A stretch of DNA of 64,000 nucleotides from Gnetum montanum. Taxonomy: Eukaryota > Streptophyta > Gnetopsida > Gnetales > Gnetaceae. A program made the translations under genes and the position numbers. How positions within the stretch are numbered: position 1 is the stretch's first letter; every line of letters begins with the position of its first letter. The notes below the pieces were generated by a model. The model saw nothing but the letters and a program-made list of their open reading frames with translations. It was not told the DNA's origin and did not search any database. Of the stretch, positions 54,545 to 64,000 are shown piece after piece. The stretch spans positions 1,283,140-1,347,139 of the forward strand of contig MNCI01005810.1 of the NCBI GenBank assembly GCA_015680685.1, in the 5' to 3' direction.

Positions 54545-57500
54545 ATGGGCAAAGGAAAAGAAGTGGAAGGCCAGGGGAGGAAGGGTCTCGACTTGACCTT
54601 TGCGGAGGAGACTGAAGCCATGCTACAGGGCCTGCCCAGGCCAAGGATCTCGTCATGGCCTATGACATCCCACAAGTAGGCTCTAATCCCTGCCTCTGTC
54701 ATTATTTTTTTGCTTTCCATTTTTTGGCGTAGACAGTCTCGGCGTATACGCCGAGCGTAGGGGGTTTTTGGTGTAGAGGGTTTTCGGTGTATACTCCGAG
54801 TGTAATTTCATAGCGTAGGCTGTCAGGTTAACGTAGATTGTCAGGGCGTAATCAGATTTATCGGCGTAAGCATTTTTCCTACACTATTATGTCAGCGTAA
54901 GCCACGGCGTCATGAGTTCTCTATGCTCGAAGTTTTGTCAGTGTGATTCATTTGTTCTATTAGCGTAAATTCTATTTACTATGATGGCGTATACGTTGAG
55001 GGTTTGTTCAGCGTATACGCTATGCATGTGTAGTTGTTTTTTTACGACGTAGACTTTGGCGTAAACGTGTTTGTTCAGTGCCGGCGTGGACTGTTTACGC
55101 TGAAAGCGAACTTGGGTGCATACGTTAAGGGTTTCTTCGACGTCTGCGCTGAGTGTAAGAGGTTTGGGCGACAGCGTAGAGCAGTTCATTGTTAGCGTAT
55201 ATGCTGATTTAGATAGCGTATACGCTCAGTGTACAGCGCATACGCTCAGTGTACAGCGTATACGCTGAGTTAGGCAGTGTATTACGCTAAGCGTAAACGA
55301 TTTCACCGGCGTATACGCTGGTTTACACGACGTATACGCTGAGTGTGAACAGTTAGTAAAATTTTTAGATTTTAAGTGTCGATTTATGATGTAAACTTTT
55401 GCTTTTTGGACTATTTTGAAGCATGGCTGATTTATGGTGGCGTTGTGATTGGTTGCAGGGACAGTAAGCACTTCCTCCTCATTGTTGAGCTTGTCGGGGT
55501 CTTAACATGGGTTGGCCCCGTTGAGGCTGGGGAGGCTCCCCCGAATCTAACCATGGATGACGACAGGGTTTGATTTAGGGAAGATGCATGTGAATTTCTG
55601 ACCTTCCTGCTAGACAATTTCGAGGTCGCCATCTGGTCAAACTTTAGCGAGGTGATTGCAGGGAGCGTGCTTGAGGCAATGCTGCCGGGAGCTGCAGAGG
55701 GTGTCATGGTCTTCATAGAAGACATTGAAGAGGGCCCATTTGTTAACGAGGATGGTTCTACCCATGGGCCTAGGTCAAAACTTCCATTAACGCATGTGTG
55801 GGAACTATTGCCATGAGGGTTAGACTACCTCAACAACACTCTGTTCATAGCTGCCCGCGTGCACACATTGTTCCAAAATCCTCCCGGCACAGTGTACCGA
55901 GTGGACAGGTAGGGCTATTTAAGTTTATTGTTTCCTTTTTCCATTTAGTGTTTGCTTCTTGTTTTGACATATATTTGTTTACAGGCCGAAGGTCAACCTG
56001 GACGGGACATACGTTGAGGATGAAAGAATAGCTCTTGCTCGCACTGCCCTGGAGGCATTCATGACAGGCCCCACCCTTCGTGGAATCGTACTAGGTCAAA
56101 CGAAGGGAGCGATCGTCCATTTTCATAACCAGTTCTCTAGAGCGTTCGCAATGTGCAAAGCTCATGGGTGGCTTCATGAAGACTGGTCGGACAATGGGCC
56201 AGTCCTTCCTCATAACTTTGGCAGCATATCTAAATCCGCCACTAACGGTAAGTAATAACATTTCCTAGATATGTTAGTGGGTTTGTCCAACTATTTTGAG
56301 TTACGCTGATATGACCATTTTAAATTGCTTTTACAGTTGATGTTCCTTCTGGTGGTGATCCGGTGACAACTGGACGAATCGAGACTACCTTGTCGATGAA
56401 GTTCGGGGGGTGACTAAGGATCAGAAGTGGTTGCGTAGACAAGCTCCATCATCCATCGTTCGTTGCCTAGATAATGCTGGCCTCATGGAGCTTTTTATGA
56501 CCCCAAGTCCTGACGTATCCATAGGGGAGATGATTAGAATCATGGATTCTTTTAATGACTCTTTCTCATACTACAGCACCTGGATTAAGGGTGTCAAGGT
56601 AATTCTTCATCTATCACCTGAGTTCTTTTCAAACCTATTTGGCATACTGGCAGATGGCTTGAATGTAGTATTAGACAGAGCTCATAAAGAGCTCCAGAAA
56701 ATTCGTGAGTTGGAAGATTGGCTAGGCCTAGCCAAGGGTGCCAAGGGAATCTCGATGCAGGGGAAAGCAAAAGTTGTGGAAGTGAATGAATTATATCCCC
56801 TGTTCAGGGCACTGATATTCCCTAAAACCCTTTCCCAGGTGAAGAGTCTTAGGGTTGAGGTTGTTCGTGTCATGCGAACTATCTTGGAAACAAGCATGCG
56901 ATATAACTGGGCCCAATTTTTGTTGTCAAGCATGCACAAGGAGATAGTGCGGTTGTGTTCAAATGTCGAGGCGCAATCCCACTTCACCTTCACGTTCTTC
57001 GTCGGTTATCTTCGTCGTTTTGCCGAGTTCCTAGTAGTTCGTGCAGACAACAAGTTTGTTCTACGGGATCAGGATCAACTATCCCACCCGTGGATCAATC
57101 ACTTATTTGAGACAGCTAAATCCCAAGATGCACCTAAATGCATTGATGAATCTGTTTCTATTACTACAGGGGGATCATCTGGCGCTTCAATCCACACACA
57201 TGATAGTTTGGGATTGGAGCTAGACGACGTACCCTACACTGCTAGAAGGGTAGAACAGGTCATCAAGGAGACCGTTGGCCAAGCTAAGTCAAAGCTAAAG
57301 AGGCCTGAGCGCCCAGCTGAGGAAGTCTCCGATGTGAACCAGCCACGCGTGAAGNCTTTAGAGACTATCACCAAGGAGGAGGAGACCAACATGGAGAAGA
57401 ATAACAAGGAGGAAAACACGGAGAAGAGCCAGGGCAAAGGAACGGAGGAGTTAAAGGAAAATACAACTGAAACCAAACCGTTGGATGATCAAGACGCTGT

Positions 57501-58926
57501 CAACCAAATGTTCAGCAGCTTCTTTAAGGGAAATCTGGATTTGGGCGACCCCCCAGAGGGTGACAAGGATCATGGTACATTTTCCTTTTTACTTCGTTTT
57601 GAATTTCTTGATCAATTGTCAGTCCTATGGTATTTTATTTTCATGTTTTTATCTTGTTTAGATGAAGGCAGCGAGACTAGGACGATGCGGTTGGATGTAC
57701 CCATGAAGACGGTCCCCCCTGAGAGGACCGTGGAGGTTAGTTCATCCCGTAGCCATGAGCCACTTGCTTGGACAGAAATGCTAAGTAAGATGGATTTTGT
57801 GGCTGGGATCACGGAGGAAGTTGTTGAACAAATCTAGGAGGCCCACCCTGATATAGTTCTAAGTCATTTAGAGGTTTGGAGTTTCACATCTTGTTTATAT
57901 TGTCTTAACATTTGTATTTTTCACATGGGTAGGTGCTAAATTAAGATGGGATCCCTGTAAAAGCATTAGAATAGAAAGTTTAACCACACTTTTCCTAGAA
58001 GTGGAACAAGTGCCAAGGCCTGTTTACGAGGGAGTTGTAGAAGGCCTTGTGCACAATGCTAAGTCATTATGGACCTGTAGGCATTCTATTGAGCAATTGT
58101 GGCTACAGATTCAGGCAAAAGAAAAGGAAATCTCTGAATTGTCAATGGAACGTGACGATCTGAAGGCTCGGTATGAGTTCGCCGATGCCAGACTAAGCGG
58201 AGATCGCTCCTAGTGAACGTCCGAGGTTACATACACTAGATATTGGAATCTACTGAATCATCATGCGTCGCTGACTCAGAGAATGGTAGAGCGCAAAGCC
58301 CAGATTGATCTCCTAAACCTTAAATGTCAAGATTGGAAAGCCTTCACTTCCAAGGTTCGTAAGTGGGGTCAGGATGAGAAAAATCACAAACATTACTACA
58401 AGAAGTAATTAAAAGAGGTGTCTATTGAAAAGCGCCAACTAGAAATGTTTGTGGAGGGTTTTGGTTTGCGTTCTGCCTTTGATACTTTCGCTCAAAATAC
58501 AACTGTGGAAATGGAGTCACCTACGAGGGTGATCACAACTGCTTTTGGGGAAGTGTCGGTGGACGAGTTTCCTCTGAAACGTCCTACCTGGTCAGCTATC
58601 GACAAAGGAAAGACTTTGGCAGACGTCGACTTAGGCCTTGATGGGATAGATTGGGCCAGCATTTCAGAAGAAGAAATCCTTTGTCGGCTGGAATTCGGTT
58701 TAGGGGCATCTCCTATGGTAAGCATTTTGTCCTTATGAAGTTATGAAATTAATTTATTGAATAATGTTTAAAATTTTGACATTCACTTATTCTTGTGTTG
58801 GTTGTTTCTTTTTGGTATTTTCAGGATGAAGGTGGCAGTGATGCCCAAGAAGCTGGCCCCAGTGGAGCAGAGGCCCCTGATGTTGGTGAATTTAAAGGGG
58901 ACGACCCTCCCATCCCAAATGTTTAG
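54545..58926 (+). pseudogene. antisense intron-containing gene: NIF/FCP1-like HAD domain plus helical and coiled-coil regions
   Basis: Exons by GT-AG sites and kept phase: 54545-54675, 55459-55908, 55985-56247, 56337-57573, 57661-57873, 57933-58717, 58825-58926 (stop TAG). Exon 1 is a short charged N-terminus (MGKGKEVEGQG). Exons 2-3 give a NIF/FCP1-type HAD domain: H-F-L-L-I-V-E-L-V-G-V-L (motif I, D-x-D lost), E-F-L-T-F-L-L-D-N-F-E-V-A-I-W-S, T-H-V-W-E-L-L-P, N-T-L-F-I-A-A-R (the Asp pair lost) and N-P-P-G-T-V-Y. Exon 4 is a helical domain (S-I-V-R-C-L-D-N-A-G-L; Y-N-W-A-Q-F-L) and a Glu/Lys-rich tail. Later exons are coiled-coil-like with an acidic end (EEEILCRLEFG). Stops at 55570, 55813, 57835 and 57942 and frameshifts near 56360 and 57960 make it a pseudogene. 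Confidence 0.75.
54725..55345. repeat. GCGTATACGC palindromes in intron 1 of the antisense gene
   Basis: More than ten copies of GCGTATACGC or close variants (GGCGTATACGCTG, CAGCGTATACGCT), densest at 55195-55340, all inside the 783-bp first intron. The same palindrome fills U3 of the LTR at 48440-48815. Confidence 0.85.
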
Positions 58927-59164
58927 GGTTTTAATTTTTAAGTTTTTGTTGTTTTTTTCACCCAGATTTATACCGAAATTGTAACTTGGAAGTTTTGAGG
59001 TGGACGAAAACAGTTGACACTTGTAATTGTACAACATTGCATGTAAGAAAGTTTTTGTTGATTTTGAATTTAATTGTAAACACGACATGGCAATGTTAAA
59101 TGGTTTGGCTTGTTTTTTCCTTGTTTTAAATGTAATGCAGAAATGTAACTATAAAAGATAAACA

Positions 59165-59440
59165 AAAACCAAGTACTAGTTTATGGCAATTTCGGGCCCC
59201 ATGCATAGTTTATGGTCATTTCAGGCCCCAGTGTAATCAAGAAATATTTTGAAGGATGCGGATAGATTTCTCGATCGACCAATCATTGCTGATCATGGCT
59301 AGTTTTATGTCATTGCAGACATGATAGTTTAACATCATTCCGGACTGGGAGTGTAGCTTAGTGTTTTTTTTTGTTTTTGTCTTATCGTAGTTTAACATCA
59401 TTTTGGACATGTTATAGTTTAACGTCATTTCGGACTGGGC
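59165..59440. repeat. AGTTTANNNTCAT repeat block between the antisense gene and protease
   Basis: Six or more copies of TAGTTTA(A/T)(C/G)(G/A)TCATTNCGGAC type, about 40-60 bases apart. Together with 53960-54075 it brackets the antisense gene, and it separates that gene from the minus-strand protease frame ending at 59450. Confidence 0.75.
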
Positions 59441-59449
59441 GTGTTGATA

Positions 59450-60685
59450 TTATTGTAATAGTTTTTTGATTTTCTTCCTTTTAATGTTAGGTGATATGTC
59501 AACGGGTATGATTCTGTATTCGGCATCTCCTTCGCTGATCACATTGAACAGTAACTCGGTCCAAGGGACATCTGATGGAGTGGTTCCTGTGTTAGCATTT
59601 TCAGATGTTTCGGTAGTTGTTGTGAATTCTGTGTTAATTTCTAATTGGAAAGCTGTATGTACAATATCAAGCGTAGGTGTTTCTGTTTTAGGAGGCTCTT
59701 GTTCAGCATCTAAAGGTTTACTGGTTACCGGTGGTTGCGGATTCTTGTCATTTCGACTAGGCTTTTCGAGCTCAACCTCTGAGCCCTGGTCCATGTCCAT
59801 GTGTGATGAAATGATAGGAGTAGCTGCTTCCCCGCATATGATGATTTCACCACCCTCATAAGGCATGTGAATTTCTTGGTGTATAGGGGAGGAGACAGCT
59901 CTCAGTTGAGCCAACCAGGGTCTTCCCAATATTAGGTTGAATCCTGGCATTTCATCAACCACTAGGAAGTCGGCAGATGTAGGGAATTGGTCTCCCACTA
60001 TGAAATCTAAGGTTATTGTGCCTTTTACCATTACACGTGACCCGCTGAATGACTTTAAACATGTAGTTGTGGTTGGTTTAATTAACTCAGTAAGCCCTAG
60101 TTGCTCAATGTTGGGGTATGGCACAACGTTTGTTGTGGCTCCATCGTCTACGTGGACCCTATGTATTTTAAACTAGTTTATATGTATCGTTATGAACATG
60201 GGGGTTGTTGTTATCTCCCCTATTTTCTTGTCCATCTTAATGTTGTCATCATGAAAGCTTAAGGGTTTAGGAGTAGTCCTGTGAGGCGAGTACATTACCG
60301 CATGAATGGAGGGTTCGTTTGGGGGCAAGTCCTCACTTACTGGGATCAACGTTAACATGCGTACTAAAGCTTCCCGATGTGTTTGGGATGTTAGAACCAA
60401 GTCATACAAGCTTAGTGAAGTGTTCTTTTGTTTTAATGCTTGGGTGACTTGTATCAAGGCCGTTGCGAAGTCTCCACTGTTGGGGATGTTTTTATTAGTG
60501 ATGACTAGATCCATTGGGCTCAACAGTTTTATTTCACATTTTGTTGATTTGTCATTCTTGTTCAGAACTGTCGTTTTAGGTGGTTCATGTTTTTCAGATG
60601 ATTCACCTTCGTTGCCTGTGTTCGGTTGGTTGTTAGATGATGACATGGGTACAGAGTTAAGCAGAGTGGGCTTAGGTGGCCCCAC
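59450..60685 (-). pseudogene. protease region of the Tat element
   Basis: An open pre-protease segment (60685-60173; D-L-V-L-T-S-Q-T-H-R-E-A-L) is followed after one stop by the retropepsin: V-D-D-G-A-T-T-N-V-V around 60150, then F-I-V-G-D-Q-F-P-T-S-A-D-F-L, F-N-L-I-L-G-R-P-W-L-A-Q and P-I-H-Q-E-I-H-M, open from 60124 to 59450. The D-D-G-A loop (middle residue Asp rather than Thr/Ser) is shared with element B, so it is a lineage feature. The frame ends in a basic K-R-K-K-I-K-K tail. RT does not follow directly; the antisense gene and its flanking repeats lie between. Cuts the Gag precursor. Confidence 0.82.
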
Positions 60686-60689
60686 AGCT

Positions 60690-61230
60690 AGCCGTTAGCG
60701 TTCCTTCTCCACATGTTCACACATAAGCCTATCTGCTAGGCGTTCTCGTGTGTGGCATGGAGGTGGGACTGGTCTTGGCACCTCGGGTTGCCCTGGGACT
60801 TTTACCACATATGGAGCTGGGCAGGGTTGTGGTTGTACCGTCAGATGTGATTGGTTAGAAGGCTTGCCAGGTACCCTAATGACGTAGGGGCTAGGTTCGC
60901 CTTACGTTTGTGATGTAGAGGCTTGGTAATCATTAGGAATTTCGGGCATCCTAACGACATAGGGGGTTAGTTTTGGCGGAGGTTGGACCTCCGCTGTTGT
61001 GGCTATTGGTGGTACTCAGATTAAGAAAGGGGAAGGCAGAGTATGAGGGGTTGGTGCATTTGAGGGAATGACGGGAGGGACACGCACCACGTATGGCTTG
61101 TCGTGTGTCATGGTGTTATACATTGCTACAGCAGGGGGCATCTAAACAACATATGGTCGCTGCGGGACATGCGGTGGTTGGGGCATGGATGTGGAAGCAG
61201 GAACAGGAATGCGAACTATAAATGGCCTGT
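60690..61230 (-). pseudogene. Gag linker with seven PYVVRVP-type repeats
   Basis: Between zinc-knuckle-like motif and protease, read from right to left: PFIVRIP (about 61210), PYVV*MP (61150), PYVVRVP (61090), PFLI*VP (61020), PYVVRMP (60955), PYVIRVP (60875) and PYVVKVP (60800), about 60-80 bases apart in Pro/Gln/Ser-rich sequence. Element B has four copies (PFIIRVP, PFVI*VP, PFIIHLP, PFFIHVP) at the same place. The conserved short beta-strand-like peptide in disordered sequence looks like a repeated binding motif. Two copies have a stop in place of Arg. Confidence 0.7.
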
Positions 61231-63650
61231 TAGATGTTTGTTGTGTACACTCAGGGTAGATGGTGTTAACGTTGGATGCCTCGGAATCATCATCAAGATA
61301 GATTGTATTAATAACTTACGGCACCTCTTTAGTGTTCAAAGGGTCTTTATAGACTCCCATGGCTTGATTCTGCGGTTGGATCGGGTTGGCCTCGTCGAAG
61401 GTGATTTCGCCATCGTCGATCATCCACTGTAAATCCCGCTTCAAGGTGAAACAGTAATCTGTACCATGTCTGCTTCATTGATGGTAATCGCAAAAGCAAT
61501 CCATTCTGAAGCCTTTGGGTATGGGAGGCTCATCCGGTGTTTCTAGGCTTGGGTTCTGAATGAGTTGACAGAACCGATCGTGTCTTTGGATGGCTACAGG
61601 GGATAACTATTTATGCTTCATTAACCCAGCCTTCAAGAGTTGATCGAAGAGCTGGGATGGCTTCATTGGCAGCGGCGTGTATTGAGAGGGTTCTTTCCTC
61701 TAGAAATTTTTGTGTACGGTTTGTTGGGTTCTGTTGCGATGATGATTCTTGCGCGGTTATGGGAGTTGGTTTATTGTAGTTAGTAGGGGTTACCGGTGGT
61801 TTTTTTTGTTGTTGCGCCCCCGCTATCACCAATGTAGTTGCCTTAGCCTTCTCTTTATCTTTTTTAGTGTGTTGATTTTTAAAGGCTAGGTATGCAGGGT
61901 CATGGATGTTTTGGGCCGCTTCTTCTATGTTTTTAATTTGTACAAATGCTTGGTTAAGATTACATGCGTTAAGGTAATATAGCTTGGATTTAAAGAAATC
62001 GTTAATGGCCCCTTTTAGAATAGTAAGCAGGTAGGTCTGGGAGATTGGCTCATGCAGCTCGTTGAGAGCGGCGCTCCACCTCTGAATAAGCTTCTATATA
62101 GGTTCAAGCAGTGTTTGCTTGACCTGTATGAGGCTGTCCAGTGTGGCCTCAGGTTTCAAGTTGTATTTGAACCTGGTCACGAACTGGTAAAATAAGTCTT
62201 CCAAGGAGAAGATGGAATTCCTTGGCAGGGCCCGATACCAATCAAGTGCTCTCCCCGCGAGGGACATGGGGAACACTCGGAGAATGGCATGGGGCCATGC
62301 CTGGAGTAGCGCGCATTCTAACCTAAATGTTATTAAATGAGCGTTGGGGTCTATCTCGCCATTGTATTTGGTCAGTGTTGGTAAGGAGACCCCTTTGGGC
62401 AAAGTTAAGGGTCGGACAGAAGAGCTGATGGGGTCATCGTGATAGAAGCCCACTACCTTCAATTCCCCGTCGATGGTTGTTTTCAGGTGTTTTACCTTGT
62501 CGGTTAATTCTTGCATTAGTTTTTTGGCATCTGCCCAATCTTAGGCACTTGGTAACATGGCAGCTTGAGGTTGTGGTATATTGTACGGGTTAGACTGTTG
62601 GAAGGTGGGTTGAAAGGCGGAAAGTTGTGCGGTCGGTCGTTGTGCTTTCGGAAAGTTTACAGTAGGTGGCACTAAGGACAGCACATTATAGGGGAAAGGC
62701 TATTGTTACTGTGGTCGCAGCTGTACCGGGGGAGCGTTGGCTGGTGGCACCGTGTGGGGTGGCACCGTGTGCAGTAGCACGTGGTGGTGGGAGGGTTGGT
62801 GTGATGGCACACCCATCGTTGGCCATTGCCCGGCCACGTTGTACGAAGGGACTCCTTGTTGGGTTACAGTGGTCTAGGGGGCTACGTGCGTTTGAATGTG
62901 CAGGATGCAGTGAGCGGATGTGGATGCCGGTATCACGTGTGGCATCCCTATCACTCAGGGTGGGAATGTCACTCCCACGCTATTGTAAGGGGGTGGTGCT
63001 TGTGAGGACGAGCTTGCAGCTGCAACGGGGATGATTACAAGAGGGAATGTGTTGGGCTAGGGGTCGTTCGGGGGAGGAATATGCACTAGCACTGATGTCT
63101 CTGGTGGTGGTACTTGGGCCTGGGTGAACCTAAGGGGTTGGAGGGGCATGATCTCCCCTGTGTCTGGATGAAAAATAGGGTTCATATGGTTTTACGGACT
63201 GAGGGTGTGATAGGAGTCCTTGTGCTCTGATTGGGCAGCAAATTCGTCTTCTTCTTCCAATTGGGGATCCACCACAGGCTGATCCAACGAGTGGCTCCTG
63301 TGTAGGAGGAGCTGTGTGATGAGCTCCAAGTACTACTCTGGAATGGGGATTACATCATACGAGGAAGGGATGAACTCGCGTTCCCCCCTGTAAAAGAGTT
63401 CGAACTACCTCTTTACATCCATTTTGGCTCGATCCATAGCCAGGCCGACCTGTATCTTAATACATATGAAGTTATACTGGTCCTAGGTTATAATGTTGGA
63501 GGCTGGATTCCTCCCTTGTAACCTTAAGGACCGGCGAAGCCCCGCTGTGGGTTGTACTCCCGGGTGTTGTACGATGGGCTGTTGGACAGCCACGGTGTCT
63601 AGAATGTTAGTGATCTAGGTAGTGGCAGCAGTGGTGTTTATGGGGTTCAT
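61231..63650 (-). pseudogene. gag of the Tat element (broken)
   Basis: It starts near ATG 63651 (M-N-P-I-N-T-T-A-A-T-T). A long Pro/Gln/Val-rich N-terminal region (about 63600-62560) has several stops. The capsid core is open at 62516-62094: Y-H-D-D-P-I-S, K-Y-N-G-E-I-D-P-N-A-H-L-I-T-F, V-F-P-M-S-L-A-G-R-A-L-D-W-Y and L-K-P-E-A-T-L-D-S-L. The second half has L-N-A-C-N-L-N-Q-A-F and the basic/Gln-rich stretch 61832-61611. A zinc-knuckle-like C-D-Y-H-Q-*-S-R-H-G-T-D-Y-C is at about 61450-61495. It forms particles. Homologous throughout to element B. Stops in the N-terminal region and one inside the knuckle. Confidence 0.78.
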
Positions 63651-64000
63651 GATGATCTGTTGCAGGTATGAAATGGTCTGGAGATGCTAAACTAATGTAC
63701 TGCGTAGCGTACAGTGTATACGCTTTAGCTGACAGCATATAATGACAGCGTATACAGCGTATATCTACGTAGTGTATATGGTCGGCGTAGACGAGTCTAT
63801 GGTGTAAGTGGGTCAGCGTATATGCTAGACAACGTGTACAGCACCCAGGCACAACGTAAAAGGGTGTAGCGTAAAAACAAGATAAAGGGTGCAGCGTAAA
63901 AAAAAGCAGGATATAGCGTAAAACAAACCTGGGGTGTAAGGAATAGCAATGACAAAGTTGACGTACGTGGTGGATGAGGTCTTCAGGGTAAGAGCGTGCA
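63651..64000 (-). other. leader of the Tat element with palindromes, at the window edge
   Basis: The stretch upstream of gag carries GCGTA(T/G)ATAC-type motifs at 63700-63840 and AGCGTAAAA repeats about every 25 bases at 63850-63930. No primer site or LTR end could be identified before the edge. By position it is the 5' untranslated leader, possibly reaching the 5' LTR. Confidence 0.55.

Larger units (their letters stand above)
47788..64000 (-). mobile_element. Tat-lineage Ty3/gypsy element with antisense gene, runs off the right edge
   Basis: Minus-strand order from the right: leader, gag, protease, repeat block, [plus-strand gene], repeat block, RT, RNase H, archaeal-type RNase H, integrase, 3' region, polypurine tract, LTR. 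The dual RNase H is diagnostic of the Tat lineage; the gap between protease and RT is where Ogre elements have an intron. GC content is clearly higher than in the older neighbours, and fewer stops are seen, so it is the youngest insertion here. Possible target duplication left copy CCACC at 47783-47787; the partner and 5' LTR are outside the window. The visible part already exceeds 16 kb. Confidence 0.88.

Noticed and set aside
54310-54720. 136-codon minus-strand frame at the start of the antisense gene
   Set aside because: It covers leader and first exon of the plus-strand gene in antisense; no domain, and the plus-strand splice phase supports the other reading.

Overview
This is a stretch of a large, repeat-choked plant nuclear genome. 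It is AT-rich and made almost entirely of nested, decayed LTR retrotransposons; I find no intact host gene. The retroelement lineages (Athila-like, Tat/Ogre-like with a second RNase H, chromovirus) and a 5S-derived fragment are typical of seed plants. The low gene density and deep decay suggest a very large genome, possibly a gymnosperm, but the species cannot be read from the sequence.

Layout. 1-784: minus-strand Ty3/gypsy gag fragment. 785-4357: no recognisable gene. 4358-8590: both-ends-truncated Athila-like element 1 (gag and protease only). 8849-16178: Athila-like element 2 with both LTRs, tRNA-Asp-type primer site, gag, protease, long non-coding tail and polypurine tract, but no reverse transcriptase, RNase H or integrase. 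16930-17262: 45-bp minisatellite. 17362 to about 29860: element B, a non-autonomous relative of the Tat element described below, with two diverged LTRs, gag, protease and about 5.7 kb of repeat-rich spacer. 30323-30387: 5S rRNA-derived remnant. 30703-41329: Athila-like element 3, flanked by a perfect 5-bp target duplication, carrying gag and a 3' coiled-coil extra ORF but no pol; it interrupts sequence leading into a decayed chromovirus (41335-44778). 44779-47787: Athila-like element 5 (LTR, primer site, gag), cut by the insertion of a Tat-lineage element that runs on the minus strand from 47788 to beyond the right edge.

The Tat element is the most informative object. Read on the minus strand it has a gag with a proline-rich N-terminus, a zinc-knuckle-like motif and seven copies of a PYVVRVP-like peptide, then protease, RT, RNase H, a second (archaeal-type) RNase H, integrase, a polypurine tract and a 1,159-bp LTR. 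Between protease and RT lies a 4.4-kb gene on the OPPOSITE strand (54545-58926) with at least six recognisable GT-AG introns and its own TATA box. Its second and third exons encode a degenerate NIF/FCP1-like HAD phosphatase domain, probably captured from a host gene, followed by a mobile-element-type helical domain and a coiled coil.

A theme runs across the lineages. Each carries its own array of short perfect palindromes (GATATC-centred in Athila-like LTRs, GCGTATACGC in the Tat element, CTAG-centred in element B). In both element 3 and the Tat element the array-plus-TATA arrangement of the LTR promoter reappears upstream of the extra ORF, as if that gene had its own copy of the promoter. 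All coding regions carry stops or frameshifts; none looks functional now. Several single-N positions are flanked by direct duplications and look like unmerged contig overlaps.
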